A stretch of DNA of 64,000 nt from Spirosoma pollinicola (GTDB lineage: Bacteria; Bacteroidota; Bacteroidia; Cytophagales; Spirosomataceae). Below are positions 42,041-51,603 of this stretch, piece by piece. The notes beneath the pieces were generated by a model, which worked only from the letters and a program-made list of their open reading frames with translations, did no database searches and was not told the origin of the DNA. The position numbers and the translations under genes were made by a program. Numbering within the stretch: the first letter of the stretch is position 1; each line of letters opens with the position of its first letter. The stretch covers positions 6,067,014 to 6,131,013 of the forward strand of contig NZ_CP025096.1 in NCBI RefSeq assembly GCF_002831565.1. The letters run 5' to 3'.

Positions 42041-42709
42041 ATGCATTCATTTACTGAAGAAAATTACCTGAAGACCATCTATTACCTCGCCAGTCGTCAG
42101 CAGGGTGAAGTTAGCACGAATGCACTTGCCGAAATGACCGCAACAAAGGCAGCTTCTGTAACGGATATGCTACGAAAACTGGCCGAAAAGCAATTGATTC
42201 ACTACAAAAAATACCAGGGCGTTCGATTAACGGAAGAAGGTGAGCGCCTGGCATTGCAGGTTATTCGGCGGCACCGGCTCTGGGAAGTCTTTCTGGTGCA
42301 GAAACTTGGTTTTGGCTGGGACCAAGTTCACGAAATTGCGGAAGAAATGGAACATATTCGGTCGGAGGAACTGGTGACGCGTTTAGATACGTATTTAGGT
42401 TGCCCGCAGTTTGATCCACACGGCGATCCTATTCCAACGCAGGCCGGACAGATGCCTGAAACAGGCTACCAGAAACTGTCTGAAGTGGCCAAAGGGCAGG
42501 ACGTTTGCCTGATGGCTGTGCTGGAACACTCGACCGAATTCCTGAAACACCTCGATCAGTCGAATCTTACCCTCGGCTGCACCGTTACAGTAAATGAAAT
42601 TAACGCGTTCGACAAGTCGGTGCTGGTGCAAATTGAAACCGGCCGTACTGTGTTCATCAGTTACGAAGTCGCCAAAAATTTATTGGTAAATTCTATGAGT
42701 AGCAGGTAG
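42041..42709 (+). CDS. mntR: DtxR-family Mn-dependent repressor
   Basis: This 222-aa protein starts with the winged helix-turn-helix of the DtxR family (SFTEENYLKTIYYLA, STNALAEMTATKAASVTDMLRKL). The metal-binding dimerisation domain follows (about 75-145; RRHRLWEVFLVQKLGF, HEIAEEMEHIRSEEL, then the FDPHGDPIP turn). A C-terminal FeoA-like SH3 domain ends it (about 150-218). It should bind the operator in front of it and repress both mntH and itself when Mn is plentiful. Confidence 0.92.
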   Translation: MHSFTEENYLKTIYYLASRQQGEVSTNALAEMTATKAASVTDMLRKLAEKQLIHYKKYQGVRLTEEGERLALQVIRRHRLWEVFLVQKLGFGWDQVHEIAEEMEHIRSEELVTRLDTYLGCPQFDPHGDPIPTQAGQMPETGYQKLSEVAKGQDVCLMAVLEHSTEFLKHLDQSNLTLGCTVTVNEINAFDKSVLVQIETGRTVFISYEVAKNLLVNSMSSR

Positions 42710-42765
42710 ATACCAATCAGGCCACTCACTATCTGGCCACTTACCACTTGACTACTTACTTTCTT

Positions 42766-43842
42766 ATGAAACTCTTAGACGCCTATATACTTAAGCGCTT
42801 TTTGCAAACCTACATCTTCGTGGTGCTGGTAATTGTGCTTGTGGTTGTGATGATCGATTACACCGAAAAGGTGGACAACTTTCACAAAACACACGCACCC
42901 GCAGGCGAAATTCTGTTTAATTATTACCTCAATTTTATTCCGTACTGGGCTAATTACATCAGTCCGCTAATGGTGTTCATCGCCACGGTTTTCCTGACAT
43001 CCCGACTGGCGGCCCGCACCGAAATTATTGCTATTCTGAGTAGTGGCGTCAGTTTTGTTCGCTTGCTGTTGCCGTATGTGCTGGGGGCAACGGTACTAGC
43101 CGTAGCCACCTACTTTATGGTTAACTACGTAATTCCGAAGGCTAACAAAACCCGGATTGCGTTTGAAATAAAGTACATCAACGACGCCTATACCTACTCC
43201 GGGCGCAACGTTCATCTGAAGATAGCGCCCAATACTTACGCCTATCTGGAAAGCTATAATAACCAGATCAATACGGGTTATAAGTTTACGATGGAACGGG
43301 TAGAGGGGAATCAGCTAAAGCAAAAACTCTCCGCCGATCACATTGAATGGGATGCCAAGAAAAAGAAATGGACTGTATACGATTATAAAATACGAACCAT
43401 CAATGGACTACAGGAAACGCTCACGCCCGGTGCCCGTATCGACACAACGCTGAACCTGAAACCCGATGATTTTAGCTCGGACTTTAACTTATATGAAACC
43501 CTCACGCGCCCTGAGTTAAACCGACACATCGATTTGTTACAAAGTCGTGGTGCCGACGGTGTTGAGACGTACCTGCTCGAAAAATACAGCCGCGATACCC
43601 GGCCATTCGCCATCATTATTCTAACCGTTATTGGCGTTATCATGTCGGCCCGCAAGAGTCGCCGGGGGGTGGGCTGGCAGGTGGCACTGGGCTTCTTTCT
43701 GGCCTTTACGTATCTTCTATTCTTTATGCTGGCCAAAGGTATTGCCGAGTCGGGTAACCTGAACCCCATAGTGGCAGTATGGTTGCCAAATGCTATTTTT
43801 GCAGGTATCGGTGTGCTTTTATACAACACCATTCCGAGGTAA
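42766..43842 (+). CDS. LptF/LptG-family permease
   Basis: From the ATG at 42766 the product is 358 aa. Three N-terminal membrane helices (about 8-32, 48-72 and 90-112), a large periplasmic beta-jellyroll part (about 125-260) and three C-terminal helices (about 280-358) are the layout of LptF/LptG, the permeases that lift lipopolysaccharide out of the inner membrane. The start MKLLDAYILKRFLQTYIF is typical. Which of the two it is cannot be told from one copy. A TTG six codons earlier is unlikely to be used. Confidence 0.9.
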   Translation: MKLLDAYILKRFLQTYIFVVLVIVLVVVMIDYTEKVDNFHKTHAPAGEILFNYYLNFIPYWANYISPLMVFIATVFLTSRLAARTEIIAILSSGVSFVRLLLPYVLGATVLAVATYFMVNYVIPKANKTRIAFEIKYINDAYTYSGRNVHLKIAPNTYAYLESYNNQINTGYKFTMERVEGNQLKQKLSADHIEWDAKKKKWTVYDYKIRTINGLQETLTPGARIDTTLNLKPDDFSSDFNLYETLTRPELNRHIDLLQSRGADGVETYLLEKYSRDTRPFAIIILTVIGVIMSARKSRRGVGWQVALGFFLAFTYLLFFMLAKGIAESGNLNPIVAVWLPNAIFAGIGVLLYNTIPR

Positions 43843-43852
43843 GCAGTAACGA

Positions 43853-44770
43853 ATGATAAAAAAAGCGTCAGTCACAGATTATCTTCAACTTCATTTCATT
43901 GTGCTGATCTGGGGGTTTACCGCTATTCTGGGTAAACTGTTGCAACCCCTCGACCCTTCGGCAGTCGTTTTATTCAGGACGTTGCTGGCCGTTTTGGGCG
44001 TAGGTGTCGTGTTGCTTATTCGTAAGCAAACCATCCGGGTGTCAACCACCGACTGCTGGGGACTTCTGGGAACCGGCGGGCTCATTGGCCTGCACTGGGT
44101 ATTGTTTTTTCTGGCCGCCCGGCTGTCCAATGTCTCGGTTTGTCTGGCAGGTATGGCTACCAGCTCCCTTTGGGCGAGTTTTCTGGAACCCTTATTATTG
44201 CGTCGGCGGGTTCGGCCTGTTGAGGTAGCCCTTGGCGCGGCTGTTATGGCGGGCCTGTATTTAATTTTCCGATTCGAATTTGATAAGGTTGTCGGGCTGA
44301 CCGTTGCGGTTGGTTCGGCCATGCTGTCCTCCCTGTTTACGATCATCAACAGCCGGTTTACGCATCGGTACGACGCACTGGTGATTTCATTTTACGAGAT
44401 GACTGGCGCGTTACTGGGGGCCATAATCCTGTGGCTACTGGTGTGGCAGCTTACTACAACGGGGCCGGGTTTGCCGGTTGAGTTTGTGCCCCAGTCACTT
44501 AGTCAATGGTTCTGGCTTTTGATACTGTCGATGGTATGTACGGTGTATGCCTATACCGTTGGGGTAAGCCTGTTACGGAAATTTTCCGCTTATCTGGCCA
44601 TATTAACCGTAAATTTGGAGCCTGTATATGGCATTATACTCGCCCTGTTGATATTTGGCGACACCGAGCACATGACATCGGGCTTTTACATCGGCACGCT
44701 TGTCATTCTGATCGCTGTACTGGCCTATCCATTTCTGAACGGACAGAAGCCAACGACAGCGGTGGAGTGA
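43853..44770 (+). CDS. EamA/DMT-family transporter
   Basis: This 305-aa protein has ten predicted membrane helices in two EamA repeats, with a first repeat opening LHFIVLIWGFTAILGKLL and an ALLGAIILWLL-type helix in the second. The substrate (amino acids, sugars or other metabolites) is unknown. It follows the lpt permease by 10 nt and is probably co-transcribed with it. Its stop lies within the left arm of the inverted repeat 44768-44885. Confidence 0.88.
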   Translation: MIKKASVTDYLQLHFIVLIWGFTAILGKLLQPLDPSAVVLFRTLLAVLGVGVVLLIRKQTIRVSTTDCWGLLGTGGLIGLHWVLFFLAARLSNVSVCLAGMATSSLWASFLEPLLLRRRVRPVEVALGAAVMAGLYLIFRFEFDKVVGLTVAVGSAMLSSLFTIINSRFTHRYDALVISFYEMTGALLGAIILWLLVWQLTTTGPGLPVEFVPQSLSQWFWLLILSMVCTVYAYTVGVSLLRKFSAYLAILTVNLEPVYGIILALLIFGDTEHMTSGFYIGTLVILIAVLAYPFLNGQKPTTAVE

Positions 44771-44885
44771 ATAATTTATAATGAAGAGTGAATAATGAAG
44801 AATGAAAAGTGAATAATAAATAATGATGGTAAGTTTTTGAGTGTAAGTGGTTTACTATTTTTCACTCTTCATTATAAATTATTCA
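44768..44885. repeat. Perfect inverted repeat, 25-nt arms
   Basis: The arms 44768-44792 and 44861-44885 are exact reverse complements, 68 nt apart. The left arm begins at the TGA of the EamA gene. The sequence between is AT-rich with repeated gtgaataat / gaagaatgaa phrases. It may separate the EamA unit from the glycan cluster. Confidence 0.85.
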
Positions 44886-44925
44886 TTATACGTTCTTCTA
44901 TGTCCTGCCTCTGTTCAACTTTTGC

Positions 44926-46362
44926 ATGAAACATCCGCTTATTGATCGGTTGGCGACCGTAACCGTAGTTCTCTTGTTTTTGCTGGCTTATCTGCCGTTA
45001 GTATTGCTTTCGTTTCATAATCACCCCTCGGCTGCCGACGATTATTGCTTTGCTGATACGGCTACGCGCTATGGGTTCTGGCAGGGACAGAAATACTATT
45101 ATGATGGATGGACAGGGCGCTATTTTTCCAATATGCTGGTTCACGCGAGTCCGCTGGTGTGGGGCTGGTATGATGGGTATCGCTTTATTCCGGCTCTTGT
45201 AGCTACTGCTCTTGTGGGCTCTATTTATGCACTGGTCAACGAAATATTGCGCAGTGAATCGCTGAAAAACCGGCTCCTAGCAACAGGATTGGTGTTTTTT
45301 ATGATCGTGATGGCGCTTCAAAGCACTGTCGAAGCGTTTTTCTGGACGGCTGCCATTGCTACCTATACCGTCCCCACTATTCTGACCATTTATTTGGTGG
45401 CTGTATTAATTCGATGGTACCGTTTACCAAATAGTCTGCTTAAAGGGCTGACGGCCGTATGGGCGAGTTTTCTGGTATTTGCCACGATTGGTTCCGGCGA
45501 AACGAATCTGATCTTGTTGATTTTGTTGCTCTTCACCATCGTGGGATACCGATTGGTCTTTCTTCGCCGTTTTGATCCGTTGCTGGTCGGGCTGGTTGTC
45601 GTGGCGTTGATATCGGCCTGGTTGCTATTTCGGGCACCGGGCAATGCCATTCGTATGGGCAGCAATCAGGCGAAGGCTGGCGAATTGGTCAAGTCTGTGG
45701 GATTCTCATTTGGCTGGCTGGCCCGGTCGATAGGCGAGTGGCTGCTAAAAACACCAATAATACCTTTTTCGCTGTTGTTTATTCCCGTCGCCCGTCGCCT
45801 GGTACGGCACGGTAGCCCTGTTCGGGAATTGTTCCTGCTGCCAGCCGGCTTGTTAACAGTCATTTATCTGGGCTTACTGGCCGGCACAATTTTTCCGTCC
45901 TATTATGGCCTGGGCATACCACCGTTTGCCCGCACCATGAACATCCTGTTCGTGTTCTTTGTCCTGGGCTGGTTTTATGTGCTGACCGTCTGGGTAGGCT
46001 GGCTGGAACGGCGGGGCCGCAGCCTGACGCTTGTGCAGAAGTGGCCCGCCCCCGTATGGTTGTTTACAGGTGTTTGGCTAATTGGAAGCCTGCTCGCCAG
46101 CACGTCCATTAAGCAAATGGGTACTGATTTGCTGACCGGGAATGCATCTACCTACGACCACGAAATGACAGAACGACATCAGCAACTATTAACAAAAGCA
46201 GATACCGTCCGTTTACGGCCAATCAGCGTGTATCCGCCCAGTTTGTTTGTAGAAGATATTAAGTCCGAGCGCAATCATTGGTGGAACCGCTGTCAATCAG
46301 GGTACTACGGTCATAAAGCGCTCGTTCTGGACTCTACCCTCACCGCCACCGTCAACCCATAA
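44926..46362 (+). CDS. DUF6056-type polytopic membrane protein
   Basis: This 478-aa protein has ten or more membrane helices. An early periplasmic loop carries ADDYCFADTATRYG and YYDGWTGRYFSN, the signature of DUF6056, a family of GT-C-like membrane proteins of surface-glycan clusters. The C-terminal 90 residues are a soluble tail. It heads a group of five plus-strand genes (two GT2 enzymes, another polytopic protein, an MBOAT acyltransferase). A role in attaching sugars to lipid carriers or in ligation is inferred from the cluster. Confidence 0.8.
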   Translation: MKHPLIDRLATVTVVLLFLLAYLPLVLLSFHNHPSAADDYCFADTATRYGFWQGQKYYYDGWTGRYFSNMLVHASPLVWGWYDGYRFIPALVATALVGSIYALVNEILRSESLKNRLLATGLVFFMIVMALQSTVEAFFWTAAIATYTVPTILTIYLVAVLIRWYRLPNSLLKGLTAVWASFLVFATIGSGETNLILLILLLFTIVGYRLVFLRRFDPLLVGLVVVALISAWLLFRAPGNAIRMGSNQAKAGELVKSVGFSFGWLARSIGEWLLKTPIIPFSLLFIPVARRLVRHGSPVRELFLLPAGLLTVIYLGLLAGTIFPSYYGLGIPPFARTMNILFVFFVLGWFYVLTVWVGWLERRGRSLTLVQKWPAPVWLFTGVWLIGSLLASTSIKQMGTDLLTGNASTYDHEMTERHQQLLTKADTVRLRPISVYPPSLFVEDIKSERNHWWNRCQSGYYGHKALVLDSTLTATVNP

Positions 46363-46369
46363 AGGCCGA

Positions 46370-47107
46370 ATGTCGATTGTTTGCATCATTATTCCCTGTT
46401 ACAATGAGGCTACGCGGCTCCCGGTCGATGTGTTTCTGGCCTATGTACAGCAAAGTACGAACGTTAATTTTTGCTTTGTAGATGATGGTAGTACCGATGG
46501 TACCCGTGCCCTATTGGAAACAATGCAGCGCCAATACCCAAACCGTGTAGAGGCCTTACTACTGGCACAAAATCAGGGTAAAGCCGGAGCTGTACGTGCC
46601 GGTATGTTACATTGTGCCAACAAGTCATTCGACTATTTGGGGTTTCTGGATGCAGATTTAGCCACACCACTCACGGCCATTGCCGATTTAACGGCTGTGT
46701 TGGACACTAATAGCGCCCTTGATCTGGTTATGGGGTCACGCATCAAATTTCTGGGCGTTGATATTCGACGTGATCCGTTTCGGCACTATGTGGGCCGGGT
46801 GATTGCCACAATCATCAGCAACATTCTGAAGTTACCCGTTTACGATTCGCAGTGTGGCGCCAAGCTGTTTCGGCGCAACACGGTTGTGAGTCTGTTTCAG
46901 GAAGCCTTTATTAGCCCGTGGTTATTCGATGTAGAATTATTGGCCCGGTTAACCCAAAAACACGGCCGGCCAAGCGTACTGGAGCACGTTGCCGAGTATC
47001 CACTTCGGCAATGGATTGAGCAAAGTGATTCGCGTATTAGTTCAAGCTACGTTTTTAGAATGTGGTACGAACTATACCGGATTCAACGAAAATATAGAAA
47101 CGTATGA
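46370..47107 (+). CDS. Family 2 glycosyltransferase, dolichyl-phosphate-mannose-synthase type
   Basis: This 245-aa protein has the GT-A fold start IIIPCYNEATRLP (7-19), FVDDGSTDGTRALL (about 35-48) and the metal-binding DADLATP (about 93-99). The later QCGAKLFRR segment is typical of DPM1-like enzymes that transfer a sugar from a nucleotide to a polyprenyl phosphate. It has no clear membrane helix. Its start is 7 nt after the DUF6056 gene and its stop overlaps the next gene by 4 nt (ATGA). Confidence 0.9.
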   Translation: MSIVCIIIPCYNEATRLPVDVFLAYVQQSTNVNFCFVDDGSTDGTRALLETMQRQYPNRVEALLLAQNQGKAGAVRAGMLHCANKSFDYLGFLDADLATPLTAIADLTAVLDTNSALDLVMGSRIKFLGVDIRRDPFRHYVGRVIATIISNILKLPVYDSQCGAKLFRRNTVVSLFQEAFISPWLFDVELLARLTQKHGRPSVLEHVAEYPLRQWIEQSDSRISSSYVFRMWYELYRIQRKYRNV

Positions 47108-48789
47108 CCCGCCTATATCGCCTATTGGCGTTTCCTCCCGTAACGAGGGCTTTGTTGCTGTTGCCCATTGCGGGATTCTTTCTGTATTTCTTTACGATAC
47201 GCTTCAACATACCGTGGTTCGATGAGTACGAAAATATTCCGTACTTTCTGGACCGGTTTCTGAATGCACCTTCTTTTGGCGAGCGCATCGGCGCATTGAT
47301 CAGACCCAATAACGAGCACCGGGTTGTTTATGCTCGTCTGGTTGTACTGGCTCAATATTACCTGACGGGCAGATTGAATTTCGGTCAGCTCATGCTCTGG
47401 GGAAATATGGCCCTGGTGCTCATCTTTTTTCTTCTGTACCGGGCCTTGCGCGATCAGGAGGGTAATTCGAAAAAAGCACTCATTGGTATGTTGCCGGTAC
47501 CGTTGCTACTGTTTGTGGCTCAAAATTATCTGCTGACGTTCACGGCGATTTATACACTTCAATACCTGGCGATCATTGGGTTGGTCATGCTTACATTTTT
47601 TGTTCTCGCCACCAATAAGCCGCTTAATTTGGGTATAGCTCTGGCATTGGGCTTACTCAGTACATTTAGCATGGGCAATGGCATGCTGTTGTGGCCTGCC
47701 GGAGCCGGTATGTTAATTCTCCAGCGTCGATGGCTTGCGCTGGCTATATGGCTGGCGGTAGGTGGTCTTGGTGGATATCTCTACTTCTTGGGCTATCCGG
47801 TGCAGCAGGGCAATGCAGAAGGGTTTGCCTATGTAATTGCTCATCCTGTTCAAACACTGTTCGGCTTCCTGGTTTTTGCCGGTAGCGTATTTGATTTCTT
47901 CCCCACGCTCCTTGCCGAAAAGCGGGTTCATTTACCATTTATCGCGGGTCTGATTCTCGTTGGCGGCCTTGCTTACTGGATCATTAAGAGTCTGTTTCAG
48001 TCAAAAAAAAATACCTCTTTCTTTGATGCCTTCATTCTGGGTATCGTCCTTTTTTTGCTGGCCAACATCGCTCTGATTGCGGTCTTCAGGATTCGGTTTT
48101 ATTTCGGAATGGTTTTGCATAGTTCTTATCGAACGTATGCGATGGTGCTGTGGGCAACTGCCTGCGTTTTGTTCTATAGCCGATTACCGGAGAACAAACG
48201 GGTACGTATCTGGCCAGTCATATGGGGAATCTTCGTTGTCGTTAACGTGGTGACTTATATAACGTATGTGCCGATGGCTGTTGAACGGAGAAAGTACTTA
48301 CAGGGTATGGCCTACAATCAGGTGCATAGTCAGGTTGGTCTTGGCGGGAGCCGTGACACCGAACTGGCCCGATATATCTCGAATCTAACGTCTATGATGC
48401 ATAATCGCGGCTGGTATAGCCTGCCTGTTCCAACGATAACGCCCGATGAGAAAAAGATGGAGAATCCTGTTCAGGCGTCTCCGCTAAAAATACCGCTGCA
48501 CGTCGACCAGCAGACTGATTATGTGGTTGTCAGCAGTGATGATCCTACCTATAAGCCGGGTTTGAATGAAGGAACATACATGGTTATGAAGTCAGACCGC
48601 CATACGTATGTGATGTTTGCAACCCCAAACCGGCCCATAGGGTATTTCCCCTGGCGAATGGCGCCCGGCTTCTCAACGGGGATCCCTAAACTGATGGTTG
48701 TACCCGGTCATTACCAGCTTGGCTTGTTTCGAACATACCCGGACCACAGCGACCTGCAATTCGCGAATCAGTTTGTTGATGTAGAATAA
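47104..48789 (+). CDS. Polytopic membrane protein of the glycan cluster, 561 aa
   Basis: The protein has about ten membrane helices in the first 400 residues, with a first external loop containing NIPWFDEYENIP and NNEHRV, which resembles the acidic loops of GT-C glycosyltransferases. The C-terminal 160 residues form a soluble domain. I do not recognise a named family. It is translationally coupled to the GT2 gene before it, so it probably uses the polyprenyl-linked sugar made by that enzyme. Confidence 0.75.
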   Translation: MTRLYRLLAFPPVTRALLLLPIAGFFLYFFTIRFNIPWFDEYENIPYFLDRFLNAPSFGERIGALIRPNNEHRVVYARLVVLAQYYLTGRLNFGQLMLWGNMALVLIFFLLYRALRDQEGNSKKALIGMLPVPLLLFVAQNYLLTFTAIYTLQYLAIIGLVMLTFFVLATNKPLNLGIALALGLLSTFSMGNGMLLWPAGAGMLILQRRWLALAIWLAVGGLGGYLYFLGYPVQQGNAEGFAYVIAHPVQTLFGFLVFAGSVFDFFPTLLAEKRVHLPFIAGLILVGGLAYWIIKSLFQSKKNTSFFDAFILGIVLFLLANIALIAVFRIRFYFGMVLHSSYRTYAMVLWATACVLFYSRLPENKRVRIWPVIWGIFVVVNVVTYITYVPMAVERRKYLQGMAYNQVHSQVGLGGSRDTELARYISNLTSMMHNRGWYSLPVPTITPDEKKMENPVQASPLKIPLHVDQQTDYVVVSSDDPTYKPGLNEGTYMVMKSDRHTYVMFATPNRPIGYFPWRMAPGFSTGIPKLMVVPGHYQLGLFRTYPDHSDLQFANQFVDVE

Positions 48790-48867
48790 ATAGCCGGTTT
48801 CTACTACTTAAATTGGCTTACTTAGGCTATACGATAAGGCATTGGTCGGTTTTAGGCCGAAAAGATT

Positions 48868-48875
48868 TACTTTTG
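48868..48875 (+). promoter_or_regulatory. Possible promoter -7 box of the second GT2 gene (TACTTTTG)
   Basis: TACTTTTG matches TAnnTTTG and lies about 180 nt upstream of the ATG at 49057, in the only sizeable gap (267 nt) in the glycan cluster. A TTG lies 23 nt further upstream, slightly far for a -33 box. It is a weak candidate. Confidence 0.35.
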
Positions 48876-49056
48876 CCAAGTCTGCTATTGACCCTAATCA
48901 AACTGTTTTGCCGAAACAACAGATTTTTGGTATCGCTTCACGGTATAATGACCCGGAATCATTCCCGCATCTTTTTGCCCGCCCGAATGCCCTGGTGAGC
49001 AATTCGTTGCTAATTACTGAAGCAGACCAATCTATTACTCATTGTCAACACTCCTA

Positions 49057-50031
49057 ATGGCATTAGATAACACCTTCACCGCCTATCCTGATCGAATCAA
49101 TATTGTCATTCCTTTATTCAACGACTGGCAGGCGCTGGGGCTATTACTGGAACGAATTCGGGACGTAAACGAACCGGCTCTTACCAGCCGGTTGTCCTTT
49201 TTAATCGTTGATGATTGTTCGTCAACGGACTACGATACGTTGCCCAACGGTATTGGACAGTCACTGTCGGTGCTACGATTGTTTCGGAATGTTGGCCACC
49301 AGAAAGCTATTGCCCTCGGTTTATCGTATCTGGCTTCGCTACCCGATCAATATCCCACTATTGTGATGGACTCCGATGGGGAAGACAGGCCTGAAGATAT
49401 CCCGAAGCTGCTGGAAAAAGGGGCGGCAAATCCTGGAAATGTTGTGTTTGCCCATCGGGCGAAACGGCACGAAAGTGTCACATTTCGCTTGTTCTACGAA
49501 GTGTACAAAACCGTATTTCGATTATTGACAGGCAAGGTCATTACGTTTGGCAACTTCAGCCTGATTCCGGCCAGACAGCTTCGTAAACTGGCCTATGTTT
49601 CTGAAATCTGGAACAATTACCCTGGTGGCGTTATTCGGTCAAAGTTACCTTATACGGCGGTCCCGTTAGAGCGTGGTCGTCGGCTGGCTGGCGAATCGAA
49701 AATGAACTTTGTATCGCTGGTGCTGCACGGCCTTAGTGCGGTATCAGTACTTATGGATACCACGGCCGTTCGGCTAGCTCTATTTTGCGTTATGATGGTG
49801 GTGGCATCGGTCTTTGGTATTGGAGTCGTCGTTTTCCTGCGTCTGTGTACCGACACCGCCGTGCCGGGATGGGCCAGTTACTTAGTATTCTCATTTCTGA
49901 TCGTTATCCTTCAGGCTTTCCTCATTTCGCTCTTGCTGGTATTTATGGTGTTGTCCTACCGAACGCAACCCCAATTTATTCCGGCGCGGCAGTTCCAGGA
50001 TTTCGTAGAAAAGGTCGAGAAAGTATATTAA
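49057..50031 (+). CDS. Family 2 glycosyltransferase with C-terminal membrane helices
   Basis: From the ATG at 49057 the product is 324 aa. The GT-A start is INIVIPLFNDWQALG (about 9-23), the nucleotide-binding aspartates are in LIVDDCSSTDYDT (about 47-59) and MDSDGEDRPEDIP (about 103-115), and two membrane helices lie at about 240-265 and 280-310. This is the GtrB/Dpm type, which loads a sugar on a lipid carrier. A TTG start five codons earlier is less likely. It is followed by the acyltransferase after 21 nt. Confidence 0.9.
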   Translation: MALDNTFTAYPDRINIVIPLFNDWQALGLLLERIRDVNEPALTSRLSFLIVDDCSSTDYDTLPNGIGQSLSVLRLFRNVGHQKAIALGLSYLASLPDQYPTIVMDSDGEDRPEDIPKLLEKGAANPGNVVFAHRAKRHESVTFRLFYEVYKTVFRLLTGKVITFGNFSLIPARQLRKLAYVSEIWNNYPGGVIRSKLPYTAVPLERGRRLAGESKMNFVSLVLHGLSAVSVLMDTTAVRLALFCVMMVVASVFGIGVVVFLRLCTDTAVPGWASYLVFSFLIVILQAFLISLLLVFMVLSYRTQPQFIPARQFQDFVEKVEKVY

Positions 50032-50052
50032 AACTTACCGACTCACCAACCA

Positions 50053-51585
50053 ATGCTCTTTAATTCTCTTCAATTTTTACTGTTCTTTATTGTTGTTACG
50101 CTTAGCTACTTCAGCCTGAAGTGGCAGGGGCGCTGGATACTGCTGTTGATAGCTAGCTGCTACTTCTACATGGTGTTCCAGCCTGCGTATATTGTCATAC
50201 TCTTCCTCACCATTGTCATTGATTACATTGCCGGTATCTGGATTGAGAAATCGACCGGAAAAACCCGGAGGTGGCTGCTGATTCTGTCCCTTATTTCAAA
50301 TCTCGGTATCCTGGCCTTTTTCAAGTATCTGGGCTTCTTTACCGAAAATCTGTCTTTTCTGTTTGAGAAACTAAGCATGCCCGGCCTTGCCGATAGTGTT
50401 ACGGAACTGGTGAACCGCATATTCGTAAAAGTGCTGCATGTGTTCGGGCAAAGCGGTATTTCGTCCTACAAAGACAACATGAGTATTCTGCCCATTGGCC
50501 TGTCGTTCCATACATTTCAGGCCATGAGTTATACCATTGAGGTGTATCGGGGCAACCAGAAAGCCGAGAAGCATTTCGGTATCTACGCGCTTTATGTCAT
50601 GTTCTACCCGCAGTTGGTGGCCGGGCCAATTGAGCGACCCCAAAATGTACTCTGGCAGTTCCACGACTACTTTAAGTACGATAAAGAGAATGTGAAAGCG
50701 GGCCTGATGCAAATGGCGTTCGGCTTGTTCAAGAAACTCGTTATTGCCGACCGCCTTGCCATGCTCGTCGATCATGCGTATGCTGCTCCGGATCAACAAA
50801 ATGGCTTGACGCTACTGGCTGCCACATTTTTCTATACGTTTCAGATTTACTGCGATTTTTCGGGCTACTCTGACGTAGCTATTGGTGCCTCGCGGGTGAT
50901 GGGCTTCACGCTCATGGAGAACTTCCGAACGCCCTACATTGCCCAGTCAATTTCGGAATTCTGGCGACGCTGGCATATTTCGCTCTCAACCTGGTTTCGC
51001 GATTACCTGTACATCCCGCTTGGCGGCAACCGGAAAGGAGAGATCCGGCAATACCTGAACATGCTTATCGTGTTTCTGGCCAGCGGCCTATGGCACGGGC
51101 CAAACTGGACATATGTAATTTGGGGTGGACTAAACGGTCTTTACCAGATACTGGCTGTTTTGCGGGATAAATTGATGTCAAAAATGGGCTTTTCCAGTAC
51201 TCCGCCGAGCTTGGTAACATCGCCGGTTCACGACCGGGAAAGCAGAAAGTCGCCCGTGCGGGTAGTGGTAAACACGCTCATTACGTTTATACTGATTATG
51301 CTGACGTGGGTGTTCTTTCGCGCCCGCAGCCTAAGCGACGCCTTCCTGATTTTGAAACGCATCCCAACGTTATCGATAAGCGACCACATCGACAGCCCAA
51401 TGAACACGACCGAGATGTGGTTCAGTATTTTCCTGATTGTGTTTCTTCTACTCAAAGAGCAGTTTTACCTCACCATTCCGACGCGCAACACGGTTCGATT
51501 CGCTACGTTGTTTGTTCTGATCACATTCGTGACCTACCTGTTCGGCGTCTTCTCCTCCAATCAATTCATTTATTTTCAGTTCTGA
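50053..51585 (+). CDS. MBOAT-family O-acyltransferase
   Basis: This 510-aa polytopic protein has the AlgI-type MBOAT layout: LPIGLSFHTFQAMSYTIEVY (about 147-166), FYPQLVAGPIERP (about 186-198), FWRRWHISLSTWFRDYLYIPLGG (about 304-326) and LWHGPNWTYVIWGG (about 348-361), which holds the conserved histidine. Members move acyl groups across or at the membrane to polysaccharides. AlgI-type proteins usually work with a periplasmic SGNH/AlgJ-type partner; none is in the window, where a toxin-antitoxin-like pair follows on the other strand. Confidence 0.92.
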   Translation: MLFNSLQFLLFFIVVTLSYFSLKWQGRWILLLIASCYFYMVFQPAYIVILFLTIVIDYIAGIWIEKSTGKTRRWLLILSLISNLGILAFFKYLGFFTENLSFLFEKLSMPGLADSVTELVNRIFVKVLHVFGQSGISSYKDNMSILPIGLSFHTFQAMSYTIEVYRGNQKAEKHFGIYALYVMFYPQLVAGPIERPQNVLWQFHDYFKYDKENVKAGLMQMAFGLFKKLVIADRLAMLVDHAYAAPDQQNGLTLLAATFFYTFQIYCDFSGYSDVAIGASRVMGFTLMENFRTPYIAQSISEFWRRWHISLSTWFRDYLYIPLGGNRKGEIRQYLNMLIVFLASGLWHGPNWTYVIWGGLNGLYQILAVLRDKLMSKMGFSSTPPSLVTSPVHDRESRKSPVRVVVNTLITFILIMLTWVFFRARSLSDAFLILKRIPTLSISDHIDSPMNTTEMWFSIFLIVFLLLKEQFYLTIPTRNTVRFATLFVLITFVTYLFGVFSSNQFIYFQF

Positions 51586-51603
51586 TAAAATGACTTTTAG
51601 CCG

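Noticed and set aside
42709-42765. Short CCACT-nAC phrases between mntR and the lpt permease gene
   Set aside because: They are imperfect and too few to call a repeat; no function is suggested.
48842-49057. 71-codon ORF before the second GT2 gene
   Set aside because: It begins with TTG, ends at the GT2 start and has no recognisable features; the space is better explained as a promoter region.
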